The notes: generated by a model not told the origin, from the letters alone. 53,722 nucleotides of DNA from JAYEHK01 sp034659475 (GCA_034659475.1 JAYEHK010000047.1:1-53722); one strand, 5' to 3'; shown: positions 23,195-30,878, counted from the stretch's first letter. A program made the numbers and translations.

Positions 23195-24658
23195 ATGGTA
23201 TTAGCAGACGATTTAAGGAAAGCTGTGCTTCAAGCTGCCATTCAGGGTAAGCTTGTGCCACAGGATGTAAATGACGAGCCGGCAAGTTTGCTTTTGGAGA
23301 AAATAAAGGCTGAAAAAGAAAAGTTGATTAAAGAGAAGAAAATCAAGATAGAAAAGCCGTTGGCACCGATTACAGAGGATGAGATACCGTTTGATATTCC
23401 AGATAGTTGGAAATGGGTAAGAATACTAGATGTTGGAGAATTAGCAAGGGGAAAATCAAAGCATAGACCAAGAAACGACATCATTTTATATCAAAATGGC
23501 CATTATCCAATGGTTCAAACTGGGGATGTAGCACGAGCTGATAAATACATTACAACATACACAAAATGCTACAACGAAGTTGGCTTGGCTCAAAGTAGAT
23601 TATGGAACAAAGGAACGTTATGCTTAACAATTGCCGCTAATATAGGTGATGTAGCTATTCTTACATTTGATGCTTGCTTTCCCGATAGTGTAGTTGGATT
23701 TAATGCATTTTCGCCCATTAACTCCAATGAATATTATTTATATATGTTGTCTGCATATAAACAGCGAATGGATGATTTATCTAGGTCTACTGCACAGAAA
23801 AATATTAATCTCAAGATATTGGAATCAATGGTCTTCCCTTTACCCCCTCTTCAAGAGCAACACCGTATAGTAAAAAAAATCGAAGAACTGATGGCAAAGA
23901 TTGATGAATTTGAAGCCGTTGAAACAGAGCTAGAATCCATCAAGAAAGCAGTCCCTAATGATATGAAGAAGGCACTCCTGCAGGCTGCCATTCAGGGCAA
24001 ATTAACGGAGCAGCTTACGACTGATAGCTCAGTGGATGAACTGCTTGCTAAGATAAAAGCTGAGAAGGAACAGCTAATAAAAGAGAAGAAAATTAAGAAA
24101 GAAAAGCAAATGGCACCGATTACGGAGGACGAGGTACCCTTTGATATTCCGGAAAACTGGAGATGGGTGAGACTTGGAGAATTAGGATATACAAATATTG
24201 GGCTTACCTATAAGCCAAGTAATATATCAGATAATGGTACCGTTGTATTGCGGTCAGGCAATATTCAAAACGAAAAGATGGATTATGGGGATATTGTTAA
24301 AGTGAACATCGATATACCTGATTCAAAAATGTGTCATATTGGAGATATATTAGTTTGTGCTAGGAATGGAAGCAAAAAACTGGTTGGCAAATCTGCGATT
24401 ATAGATAAAGAGGGTATGAGTTTTGGCGCATTTATGGCACTTTTTAGAAGCCCATATAATGACTATATTATAAAAGTTATTAATTCACCGCACTTTAGAA
24501 ATACATTATTGGGTGATGCAGGAACAACCACAATAAATCAGATAACACAGGATATGTTGAAAAATTTTATTATACCGATACCTCCTCTTGAAGAACAACA
24601 CCGTATCGTAGAAAAACTTGATAAACTCCTTCCTCTCTGTGAAGGATTAGTTGAATAA
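23195..24658 (+). CDS. hsdS: type I restriction-modification specificity subunit
   Basis: A 487-aa HsdS with the expected two-fold repeat. KAVLQAAIQGKL...APITEDEIPFDIPDSWKW (about 9-75) recurs as KALLQAAIQGKL...APITEDEVPFDIPENWRW (about 263-325). Each copy is followed by a target recognition domain and a helix ending in PPLQEQHRIVKKIEEL or PPLEEQHRIVEKLDKL. It starts one base after hsdM ends. The two domains should read a bipartite DNA target. Without an intact HsdM and HsdR it may be an orphan, but the gene itself is undamaged. Confidence 0.9.
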   Translation: MVLADDLRKAVLQAAIQGKLVPQDVNDEPASLLLEKIKAEKEKLIKEKKIKIEKPLAPITEDEIPFDIPDSWKWVRILDVGELARGKSKHRPRNDIILYQNGHYPMVQTGDVARADKYITTYTKCYNEVGLAQSRLWNKGTLCLTIAANIGDVAILTFDACFPDSVVGFNAFSPINSNEYYLYMLSAYKQRMDDLSRSTAQKNINLKILESMVFPLPPLQEQHRIVKKIEELMAKIDEFEAVETELESIKKAVPNDMKKALLQAAIQGKLTEQLTTDSSVDELLAKIKAEKEQLIKEKKIKKEKQMAPITEDEVPFDIPENWRWVRLGELGYTNIGLTYKPSNISDNGTVVLRSGNIQNEKMDYGDIVKVNIDIPDSKMCHIGDILVCARNGSKKLVGKSAIIDKEGMSFGAFMALFRSPYNDYIIKVINSPHFRNTLLGDAGTTTINQITQDMLKNFIIPIPPLEEQHRIVEKLDKLLPLCEGLVE

Positions 24659-24707
24659 ACACAGGCCTTGAGAATCGTGGCTTTATCCAAATATGCTTTA
24701 GCTTACC

Positions 24708-24744
24708 AAAATGGGGAGACGACTACAAAGTGTCTCCCCATTTT
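24708..24744. terminator. bidirectional terminator between hsdS and the Ubl operon
   Basis: AAAATGGGGAGAC and GTCTCCCCATTTT form a perfect 13-bp stem around an 11-base loop, with A and T runs at the ends. It can serve hsdS from the left and the Ubl operon from the right; the last Ubl operon gene ends five bases away. Confidence 0.85.
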
Positions 24745-24748
24745 AACG

Positions 24749-24910
24749 TTACCCGTTTTTGTGTTTGGTTTTGTCTACCAGTACCCATTCTTGCTTGTTG
24801 GTTTTCGTAGGAGGAACCCTATTTCCTCCTACGAAAGTAGATTCAGTTTTGCCGCCAACGGGTTTGTATTGACCAGATACCTTAACGGTTTGTCCAGTTT
24901 TAATCTTCAT
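24749..24910 (-). CDS. YjzC-like 53-aa protein, fifth gene of the Ubl operon
   Basis: A small basic protein, MKIKTGQTVKVSGQYKPVGG, then ...NRVPPTKTNKQEWVLVDKT. The spacing TG-x-SGxY-x-G-x-PPT-x-W-x-LV resembles the YjzC-like family, whose function is unknown. GGAGG lies seven bases before the ATG. It begins 25 bases after the E1 stop and ends at the operon terminator, so it is almost certainly co-transcribed. A perfect 14-bp hairpin (TTTCGTAGGAGGAA) lies inside the coding sequence. Role unknown: substrate, regulator or adaptor of the Ubl pathway are guesses. Confidence 0.6.
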   Translation of the reverse strand: MKIKTGQTVKVSGQYKPVGGKTESTFVGGNRVPPTKTNKQEWVLVDKTKHKNG

Positions 24911-24934
24911 AAAAATACCTCCGTAACATAATAA

Positions 24935-25741
24935 TTAATTCCTACCCAGAACAATATCACCAGCGTTTTCCAGCTTGTAATGAACACAAGCCTTACTCGG
25001 GATATCGCATTTAACATGTGGTTTTATCGTGCCTTTGTTACCATCGTATTCATAGTAGATAATCTGTTCTTTACATTTACCTGTCCAGTTCATGAGAAGA
25101 TTCATTGCCAGACCAACTGCTGTTCCAGCCAGTATGGAATTAGGCCAGACTACTTGCGGCCTTATACCAGCATCACCATATGCCAGGGTTTCTTTAGCCA
25201 GAACTTCGGTATTAATAAAGTCATAACATCTCATGCAAGGGTATCCGGGGATGCTGGCAAATACTTGACCAAACATCCGGGGTATGTCGTTTTTATCATT
25301 TCGAACATCCATGCCGATGTCAATGTAGGGAATTAATGAGCGACGAGTCAATGATTCAAGTTCAGCCCGATTCTGATATCCGTCTAGGCAACCAAAGATA
25401 ATGTCGCAAGTTTTTAGGTCATCAGGTTGATCTTGCCATCGTTTACTGATACTAGAGATTAGTGCGTCTGGCAGCAAGCCCCGTATAAGTCTTTCCGAAA
25501 TTAATAGTTTGGGGAGCTCTTCTCCAACATCCTGTTTTGTAGCGCCCACCAGACGATTTAGGTTGGTGTCGGTGATTTTATCAAAATCATATAATACATA
25601 ATTTTTGAAACCAATGTGTGCTAGCTGTTGGACTATTTGCGAGCCCCCGCCTCCGAGACCTACTACCCCAATTACAACGGTCTCAAGTACCTGATCTAAA
25701 TTAGGACCAAGAAAGGACTGTCGGTTATTTTTTACACTCAT
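24935..25741 (-). CDS. E1-like (ThiF-family) activating enzyme of the Ubl operon
   Basis: A 268-aa single-domain ThiF/E1-like adenylyltransferase. The nucleotide-binding VGLGGGGS is at 27-34, D52 and LNR (61-63) follow, and GCLDGYQNR holds the late acidic residue. C169-MR-C172 and a later cysteine pair (KCDIPSKAC) probably bind a structural zinc. No clear catalytic cysteine in the crossover loop is seen, where the sequence reads AYGDAGIRPQVVWPN. It should activate the Ubl C-terminus with ATP. Start ATG overlaps the JAB stop (ATGA). Confidence 0.85.
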   Translation of the reverse strand: MSVKNNRQSFLGPNLDQVLETVVIGVVGLGGGGSQIVQQLAHIGFKNYVLYDFDKITDTNLNRLVGATKQDVGEELPKLLISERLIRGLLPDALISSISKRWQDQPDDLKTCDIIFGCLDGYQNRAELESLTRRSLIPYIDIGMDVRNDKNDIPRMFGQVFASIPGYPCMRCYDFINTEVLAKETLAYGDAGIRPQVVWPNSILAGTAVGLAMNLLMNWTGKCKEQIIYYEYDGNKGTIKPHVKCDIPSKACVHYKLENAGDIVLGRN

Positions 25742-26241
25742 ACCAAGAATCCTCCAGATGCATTCAAAGATAATGGCAGGTTAACAATCGTATACCGAAA
25801 GATATCAATAGGTGATTCATGCTGGGGCAGCCATACCCGAGCCATCATTTTATCGGTGCTTAGGAGTAAAAAGCCGTGTGTCTTGCCCGGAGCGGCATTT
25901 CTGAATGATCTTAAAAAATTAGGATGATCAGCACGGTCATCTCTACTGAATATGGGCAGGCCACTTTTATTATGAATATGAGTATGGAGAATACCTTCTT
26001 TATTCATATCGGCACGTTTCATTGCGAGTGCAATTGCCCGATGATCAATACGAGCTCCTACTGAGTTGTCATTTATATAATATTGATCCGGGATGGATTG
26101 GTATCCGGTCACTACCAGAACTGAATGACCGGCAGGTTTGGTAAAAACATAGCCGACATGTTCAAAGGCAAAGGGATGGGAACGACGTAAGTCGCTCCGC
26201 ATCTCCTGATGAATTGATTGAGGCATGCGAAGTTGCATCAT
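25738..26241 (-). CDS. JAB/JAMM metalloprotease of the Ubl operon
   Basis: A 167-aa Prok-JAB domain. The JAMM zinc site is visible: E27 (FAFEHVGYVF), H86-T-H88 (LHTHIH), S99 and D102 (FSRDD). By family it is a deubiquitinase-like peptidase that trims the Ubl C-terminus or removes it from targets. It overlaps the E2-like gene upstream and the E1 gene downstream by four bases each, indicating strict coupling. Confidence 0.85.
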   Translation of the reverse strand: MMQLRMPQSIHQEMRSDLRRSHPFAFEHVGYVFTKPAGHSVLVVTGYQSIPDQYYINDNSVGARIDHRAIALAMKRADMNKEGILHTHIHNKSGLPIFSRDDRADHPNFLRSFRNAAPGKTHGFLLLSTDKMMARVWLPQHESPIDIFRYTIVNLPLSLNASGGFLV

Positions 26242-26576
26242 GCTACTAGCCCCCTTAAATGGTTGATCACCATATTAAGCAGAGGCATATTGGCTACATT
26301 GTTGTAGGAAAAAGCATGCCATTGCTGACCCAAAAAGAAGACCTGTCCATTCCAATTCAGCTGTTTGGGTGTTTGAATAATGTCTTTAAAGAATAATCGG
26401 GAGGGATAACCACTGTGCTCCTGGGGGCACAGGATCACATCAGATACAGGGGGTGTACAGCCTGGCGGCATTTTTTGGTCAGGGATATAGATAAAAGTGT
26501 AGCCGCTCTCTTCAAAAACCTGAGCATTAGTACAAGTTTCTTTTAGTGCCTGAAATTGTTCTTCTATTTGCTGCAT
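26238..26576 (-). CDS. E2-like protein of the Ubl operon (Prok-E2 type, no canonical Cys)
   Basis: A 112-aa protein resembling the bacterial E2 families, perhaps Prok-E2_E. After an N-terminal helix come the strands YTFIYIP and PPVSDVILC, then the E2-like GYPSRLFF turn and FFLGQQWHAFSYNN, and a C-terminal helix. Its cysteines (15, 40, 50) all lie before the region where a UBC-fold catalytic Cys would be. ATG at 26576 is preferred because GGAGGG is eight bases upstream; an earlier ATG at 26591 overlaps the Ubl stop as TAATG. Identification rests on fold-like pattern and on context. Confidence 0.65.
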   Translation of the reverse strand: MQQIEEQFQALKETCTNAQVFEESGYTFIYIPDQKMPPGCTPPVSDVILCPQEHSGYPSRLFFKDIIQTPKQLNWNGQVFFLGQQWHAFSYNNVANMPLLNMVINHLRGLVA

Positions 26577-26590
26577 TCTGAAGCCCTCCA

Positions 26591-26836
26591 TTAAGAAGAA
26601 GCCCCAGAAGGAGCAGAAGATTTGAAACTTTCACCGCCATGAATAATGATTTTATCATCATCATTCAACGCTACTTCATAATTGGGCAGCTTATAAAGGA
26701 TGTCAGTGGATGGTACGCCACCAGCCAGTTTGAGTTCACTTATTAAATGTTGCCCGCGGTGGATTGAAACTGCTTTTTCGTTGACTGAAATGGTGACCAT
26801 ATCATTTCCGTGATCGTTTTCGTTATTGAAGTTCAT
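26591..26836 (-). CDS. ubiquitin-like modifier of the Ubl operon
   Basis: An 81-aa beta-grasp-like protein of the bacterial multi-ubiquitin type, here with a single domain (VTISVNEKAVSIHRGQHL then ISELKLAGGVPSTD...LNDDDKIIIHGGESF). It ends SAPSGASS; trimming by the JAB protein could expose a C-terminal Gly. The start ATG at 26836 has AGGA six bases upstream; the open frame extends further but the extra N-terminus looks non-native. It is the first gene of the operon Ubl-E2-JAB-E1-YjzC-like. Related operons (Bil, CBASS-linked E1/E2/JAB) act against phages. Confidence 0.8.
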   Translation of the reverse strand: MNFNNENDHGNDMVTISVNEKAVSIHRGQHLISELKLAGGVPSTDILYKLPNYEVALNDDDKIIIHGGESFKSSAPSGASS

Positions 26837-26939
26837 TATAATTCCTGCTTTCATAATATTTGGGTTTTGAGCAAAAAAGATTGCTAAAAATCTTTCAGCT
26901 TGGCACAAATCCAGCAGGAATATCATAATATGTAGCGAA

Positions 26940-27095
26940 TAATACTATAGTAATTGGATAAATACTATGATATAATTCCTCGGGATTTGGCGAGATAGAT
27001 GGAGGCCCAGAAACCTTTTCTATCTGCTTAGGCGTATACAAGAAGAATACTAATGTAAAAAGAGCATCTGGCAGGATGTTCTTTTTACATTTTTA
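26940..27095 (+). promoter_or_regulatory. intergenic region with TATAAT, hairpins and a terminator
   Basis: Between the divergent Ubl and XRE-ImmA genes. A plus-strand TATAAT at 26971 (weak -35) is followed by an AGATAGA/TCTATCT stem (26993-27025). A strong terminator hairpin follows (GTAAAAAGA-CATC/GATG-TCTTTTTAC, 27055-27088, then ATTTTT). This could produce a short RNA of about 110 nt; alternatively the hairpin only insulates the two genes. AATACTAT occurs twice (26941, 26961) and could be an operator for the Ubl promoter. Confidence 0.4.
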
Positions 27096-27163
27096 ATACA
27101 ATCATAAGCCATCACCCCTCTCGAAAATTGGTGAGGAATTAATGAATAATCCCAACATCTAGA

Positions 27164-27218
27164 TTGTATACAAAAAAACAAAACAAGTCAAGATGATAAG
27201 TGTAATTATCAAGTATAC
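27164..27218. promoter_or_regulatory. GTATAC operator repeats upstream of the XRE-ImmA gene
   Basis: TTGTATACAA (27164-27173) is a perfect 10-bp palindrome. GTATAC recurs at 27213-27218 as AAGTATACAA, and a third copy is at 27034-27039 (GCGTATACAA). Repeated palindromes in front of an XRE regulator suggest autoregulation, and the third site could let it act on the divergent Ubl operon too. Confidence 0.5.
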
Positions 27219-27258
27219 AAAATATGAATTTGGGCATATAATATAGTAAATATAAAAA

Positions 27259-28422
27259 ATGAAAGAGTGGGAAGGTATGGAGCAAAAAAATATAGGAGGA
27301 AATCTAAAACGAATTCGCGAAGCCAAGGGACTAACTCAATCCCAGATGGCTGATCTTGCGGGTATTTCCAGGATTGCTTATCGGAATATCGAAAACGGAA
27401 CTTCAAGTCCTAAAGTATCAACCTTACAGAATATTGCATCTGGTGTTGATGTAAAACTTCAAGATTTATTAAGGCCTGTTCGTACCTTAGAGAAAGTAAG
27501 ATTCAGAGCGTCAAAAAAGATGAACAGCCGGGATAACATTTTGGCAGAAGTGGCACGCTGGCTGGATGACTTTAATGATTTAGAAAAAATGCTGAATTTA
27601 CCCAAGGAAAAATATAAGATTAAGCCCCTGGCAAAAAGGTTCTCTAAGATGGATATGGGTGCCCAAAGGGCGAAAGATGCAGCCATAGCAGCAAGAGAAA
27701 AATTAGGACTTGATAACGACGAACCAATTCGTGATATTGCCGGATTACTTGAATCGGCTGGAATTAAAGTATACCCATTAGTTCTGGTGTCGGATGATTT
27801 CTTTGGCTTGTCTGTTGCTGAAGAAGATGGAGGCCCTGCAGTTATCGTTAATACATGGGAGCGAATTTCCGTTGAACGCTGGATTTTCAGTGCGGCTCAT
27901 GAACTTGGACATTTGCTGCTTCATTTCGATGCTTACGACATTACGGAAAGTCAGGAAGATATCGAGCAAGAAAATGAGGCCAATATCTTTGCTTCCTATT
28001 TTTTAATGCCAGATGAGACTTTTAAATCAGAATGGGCAGATGCGGCTGGCTTACCTTTAGTAGATAGGGTTTTTAAACTAAAGAGAATATTCCAGGTAAG
28101 TTATAAAACTGTACTTTATCGGCTGTCTGAAAACATAGATGCAATATGGTCGAAATTTTACGGTGCTTATAAGAAGAAAACCGGTAAGTCTTTGAGCAGA
28201 AAAGATGAACCGGAAGCGTTGCATAGTGATAAATTTCAAGCGCCTGAAGTATTGCGTTCGAAAGAGCCCGACTCGCTTTCGTCATCGTATTTTATTGAGG
28301 ATCGTTTATCCAGATTAGTTCGTCAGGCGATCGAAGCGGAAGAGATTTCGCTGAGTCGTGGAGCAGAAATTCTTAGGCTGGATATTGAAACTATGAGAGA
28401 TATAGTTTCTTCGTGGGTATAG
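27259..28422 (+). CDS. XRE-family regulator fused to an ImmA/IrrE metallopeptidase
   Basis: A 387-aa protein. Residues 11-72 are an XRE helix-turn-helix (IGGNLKRIREAKGLTQSQMA). Residues about 145-260 are a COG2856 zinc peptidase with HELGH at 214-218 and the downstream EANIFASYFLMP segment. The C-terminal helix-turn-helix-like tail (EISLSRGAEILRLDIETMRD) is typical of the antitoxin-like branch paired with PIN toxins. ATG at 27277 is an alternative start, but the GGAAGG before it is too close. It is followed after four bases by a PIN gene and is divergent from the Ubl operon. Confidence 0.8.
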   Translation: MKEWEGMEQKNIGGNLKRIREAKGLTQSQMADLAGISRIAYRNIENGTSSPKVSTLQNIASGVDVKLQDLLRPVRTLEKVRFRASKKMNSRDNILAEVARWLDDFNDLEKMLNLPKEKYKIKPLAKRFSKMDMGAQRAKDAAIAAREKLGLDNDEPIRDIAGLLESAGIKVYPLVLVSDDFFGLSVAEEDGGPAVIVNTWERISVERWIFSAAHELGHLLLHFDAYDITESQEDIEQENEANIFASYFLMPDETFKSEWADAAGLPLVDRVFKLKRIFQVSYKTVLYRLSENIDAIWSKFYGAYKKKTGKSLSRKDEPEALHSDKFQAPEVLRSKEPDSLSSSYFIEDRLSRLVRQAIEAEEISLSRGAEILRLDIETMRDIVSSWV

Positions 28423-28426
28423 ATAA

Positions 28427-28933
28427 ATGAGAAGAAAGAATAGGCCATTGTTGATAATGGATGCTAATATTCTCATTGATTTCTGTAAATGTGATAAGAC
28501 TATTATTAAGCTGATATGCCACTATATCGGTCAAATATATTTAGCTACGCCTGTTTTAGATGAAATAAGAGAAATTGATGAAGGTGATTGTCTAGAGATG
28601 GGCATCATTCTTGTTGAGCCAGAATTAGAAGTTGCTATGTTAGCAGCAGGTGAAAAAGGGCCGTTATCCTTTCAAGATAACTTGTGTTTTCTAATGGCTA
28701 AACAAAATGGATGGACTTGCGTAACCAATGATAAACCACTCAGGCGTAAGTGCGAGATTGAACGCGTGCCATTGTTTTGGGGGATTGAGCTTATTTGTAT
28801 ATTGGTGGAATCCGGCGGGTTACCTTTAAACCAAGCCACTGAGTTAATATTTGAAATAAAGAAGCTTAATCCCAAATATATAACTGACAATATTGTTGAA
28901 AATGCATTGAAAAGACTTGGAATTATAAAATAG
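28427..28933 (+). CDS. PIN-domain toxin-like ribonuclease
   Basis: A 168-aa PIN-fold protein with acidic active-site residues in order: D12 (IMDANILIDF), E46 (LDEIREI), D84 (SFQDNLCFLMA) and D102 (CVTNDKPLRRKC). The C-terminal 60 residues are helical. It starts five bases after the XRE-ImmA gene, the standard regulator/toxin layout for COG2856-PIN modules. Likely a toxin or defence RNase by family; the target is unknown. Confidence 0.75.
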   Translation: MRRKNRPLLIMDANILIDFCKCDKTIIKLICHYIGQIYLATPVLDEIREIDEGDCLEMGIILVEPELEVAMLAAGEKGPLSFQDNLCFLMAKQNGWTCVTNDKPLRRKCEIERVPLFWGIELICILVESGGLPLNQATELIFEIKKLNPKYITDNIVENALKRLGIIK

Positions 28934-28997
28934 TTGTTATCTTAGCGTTTAATATTTTAGCTACCCAAAAAATCCATACATCATCAGATCTCAAATT

Positions 28998-29450
28998 CTT
29001 GTTTTCAATCATAAATCGACCTGGGTTCTTCTTAAGAAGTCTGATTAAGAATGTTTAGAAGAACTTGAAGAAGAACTGTCTTTATAAATGCCTCTATAAA
29101 GGGAATAGAACATTGGAATAGTTCTTCTTATTTGCTTTTTTCAAGAAGAAACCGCGGAAAATATTGGAAATTGTTATAAACACGATTAATAAAAGCAGGT
29201 AATTAGTTGGCTGCAAAATGTAGTCAACGGAACAAGAGGCATTTTAAACCAGTCGCATTCGATGGGTTTAAAAACGAGGCTGGTAGAAAATATTACGTCA
29301 GATAGGCTGGATTATGATTTTTGCATCAAAAATCAGGTGGCAGAGAGGTGGCAAGAGGATCCCAAAAGCCTCCGAATCGAGATTTGCAGAAAATGTAGAA
29401 AACCGATTTTTCGGACATTGTTGGACATGATTGTACTGCAATCTTGTACC
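28998..29450 (+). repeat. conserved right-end sequence of unit 2
   Basis: Starts with a remnant encoding HKSTWVLLKKSD, the tail of the AlbA_2-like gene of unit 1. Then come CTTCTTAAGAAG (29028-29039), the double AGAAGAACT (29057-29077), AGTTCTTCTT (29120-29129) and AAGAAGAAACC. About 170 bases (29186-29357) are inserted relative to unit 1. After that, GAATCGAGATTT, CGGACATTGTTGGACA and GATTGTACTGC are shared up to the tRNA fragment. An open frame over 29262-29459 appears spurious. Confidence 0.6.
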
Positions 29451-29504
29451 TGCAGTTAATTCGTAATCAGCAGGTCAACAGTTCGAATCCGTTCATCGGC
29501 TCCA
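29451..29504 (+). repeat. tRNA-Thr 3' fragment between units 2 and 3 (att-like)
   Basis: 54 bases from GCAGTTAATTCGTAATCAGC to CCA. Compared with the tRNA gene it has C-to-T and G-to-A changes in the anticodon stem and a third T-stem version (AACAG/CCGTT, no longer fully paired), so it is decaying. The 8.7-kb repeat copy 2 begins inside it at 29494. Confidence 0.9.
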
Positions 29505-29516
29505 TAAGAAACGTAG

Positions 29517-29547
29517 GCCCTTCCGTAGTTGGAAGGGCTTTTTATTT
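29517..29547 (+). terminator. terminator after the third tRNA end (start of unit 3)
   Basis: Same hairpin and T-run as after the intact tRNA (GCCCTTCC/GGAAGGGC), being inside the perfect repeat. Confidence 0.85.
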
Positions 29548-29592
29548 TCTGTATTTTGTTCAAAAATCATTAGAAAGGTGGCAGGAGATTTT

Positions 29593-29709
29593 CTAAGACT
29601 CAATTTCCATGTAATCAGTGAATTTATCCATAGCTTTCCGAAGGGGTTCCAATTCGATGTGGGTATACATTTATTTCGTGGTGCTGATATTGGCATGACC
29701 GTAAGCGCC
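29593..29709 (-). pseudogene. relic of a tyrosine recombinase C-terminus, unit 3
   Basis: Exact copy of the unit 1 relic (GHANISTT, stop, MYTHIELEPLRKAMDKF). Its disabled state predates the duplication, so neither unit 1 nor unit 3 can have moved by its own integrase since then. Confidence 0.7.
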
Positions 29710-29858
29710 CTCCGGGCAATGGTTGAACTAGAAATCAAATGCTTTGGCAGACATGACAACGGCCTGGCACTTGCAGCTGTTTTCATCTGTACCGCACTAT
29801 GGTTTCCATAGTAGATCTGCTTTCTTTATCTATAGAAATATTACCCATATAATAAAAT

Positions 29859-29972
29859 TCAACCTGATTTTCCCAATGTCCTCTCAAAAGCATTCTTTTT
29901 TTTAATAGATACCAATTTATCAAACATAGAATTCATTTCGCGACCTACAATACCTGCCATTTCTAAATCCAA
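29859..29972 (-). CDS. conserved 37-codon ORF, module A (unit 3)
   Basis: Identical to 10292-10405, with a TTG start. See that entry for the comparison with module B. Confidence 0.4.
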   Translation of the reverse strand: MDLEMAGIVGREMNSMFDKLVSIKKKNAFERTLGKSG

Positions 29973-30060
29973 GGTTTTTCCCAATAACTCATCCTCCAGT
30001 TAAACTACACATGAAAGCCAGATGCGGCTTTCCAAACCAACAGACAGGAGGTGTAACACC

Positions 30061-30285
30061 ATGGCAGTAACGGCTACTTCTCTTTCCAGCGATCTGGTCC
30101 TGGAGATGGACAACGGAACCGGTGCATCCGGTCAGCAGCTTGTCAAAAACCGCACGTACAAAAACGTAAAGACCAGTGCTGTAAACGATGACGTTTACGC
30201 AGTCGCGCAGTCCTTGATCGGTTTGCAGGACAAATCCAACCTTGCGATTCAGCGCAAAGACACGGTTGAACTGGAGTCCGAGTAA
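30061..30285 (+). CDS. DUF1659 family protein, module A (unit 3)
   Basis: 74 aa, identical to the unit 1 protein and DNA. First gene of the second module A; function unknown. Confidence 0.85.
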   Translation: MAVTATSLSSDLVLEMDNGTGASGQQLVKNRTYKNVKTSAVNDDVYAVAQSLIGLQDKSNLAIQRKDTVELESE

Positions 30286-30329
30286 TCGATTGAAGGGCAG
30301 TTAGATTCTAACGAAAGGAGGTTATGAAT

Positions 30330-30554
30330 ATGGCAACCCAGAGAACCCTAGAAATGGACTTTGCCACGGAACTCGGAAAAACCCAGCGCATCCGTGTTTA
30401 TGATGCCAAGGATCCCTTAACTGATGCGGAAGTTGCGACTGCAATGGATAACATCGTCGCCAAAAACATCTTTACGGGATCCGGCGGAAATATCACCGGA
30501 AAAATTGCAGCACGGACAATCGTTACCGAAAAATCCGAGCTCAACCTGGTATAG
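30330..30554 (+). CDS. DUF2922 family protein, module A (unit 3)
   Basis: 74 aa, identical to the unit 1 copy, with the same AAAGGAGG-based start choice (second ATG). Function unknown. Confidence 0.85.
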   Translation: MATQRTLEMDFATELGKTQRIRVYDAKDPLTDAEVATAMDNIVAKNIFTGSGGNITGKIAARTIVTEKSELNLV

Positions 30555-30656
30555 AACACACTGCATTATCGTGCGGGCGGGCGTGTCCCGTCCGCTTTTA
30601 CTGTAACCCTGTAACCATGCAACCATAACGAGACTTTAACGAAAGGAGGGTTTGAC

Positions 30657-30878
30657 GTGCAAGACCTCTTAAACATGATCGGAAACGTAGGCTTTCCGAT
30701 TGCTGTATCCGTCTATCTCCTCATCAGGGTAGAAAACAAACTCAATGATTTGACCGAAGCCATCGGAGACCTTCGGGAAGCTATTATCGCCATGCCTCAT
30801 ACAAGCAACTGGCAGCCAAGTCCCCAGACTCATGAGCCATACAAAGGAAACGGAAAGGCGCCCGATGAATATGTATAA
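30657..30878 (+). CDS. YvrJ family holin-like peptide, module A (unit 3)
   Basis: 73 aa, identical to unit 1. One hydrophobic helix followed by a charged amphipathic helix; GTG start behind AAAGGAGGG. Confidence 0.75.
   Translation: MQDLLNMIGNVGFPIAVSVYLLIRVENKLNDLTEAIGDLREAIIAMPHTSNWQPSPQTHEPYKGNGKAPDEYV

Noticed and set aside
24668..24931. 87-aa plus-strand open frame after hsdS.
   Set aside because: It reads through a perfect terminator and is antisense to the 53-aa YjzC-like gene, which has a strong ribosome binding site.
29262..29459. 65-aa open frame before the third tRNA fragment.
   Set aside because: The homologous right-end sequence in units 1 and 3 does not keep the frame, so it is non-coding boundary sequence.
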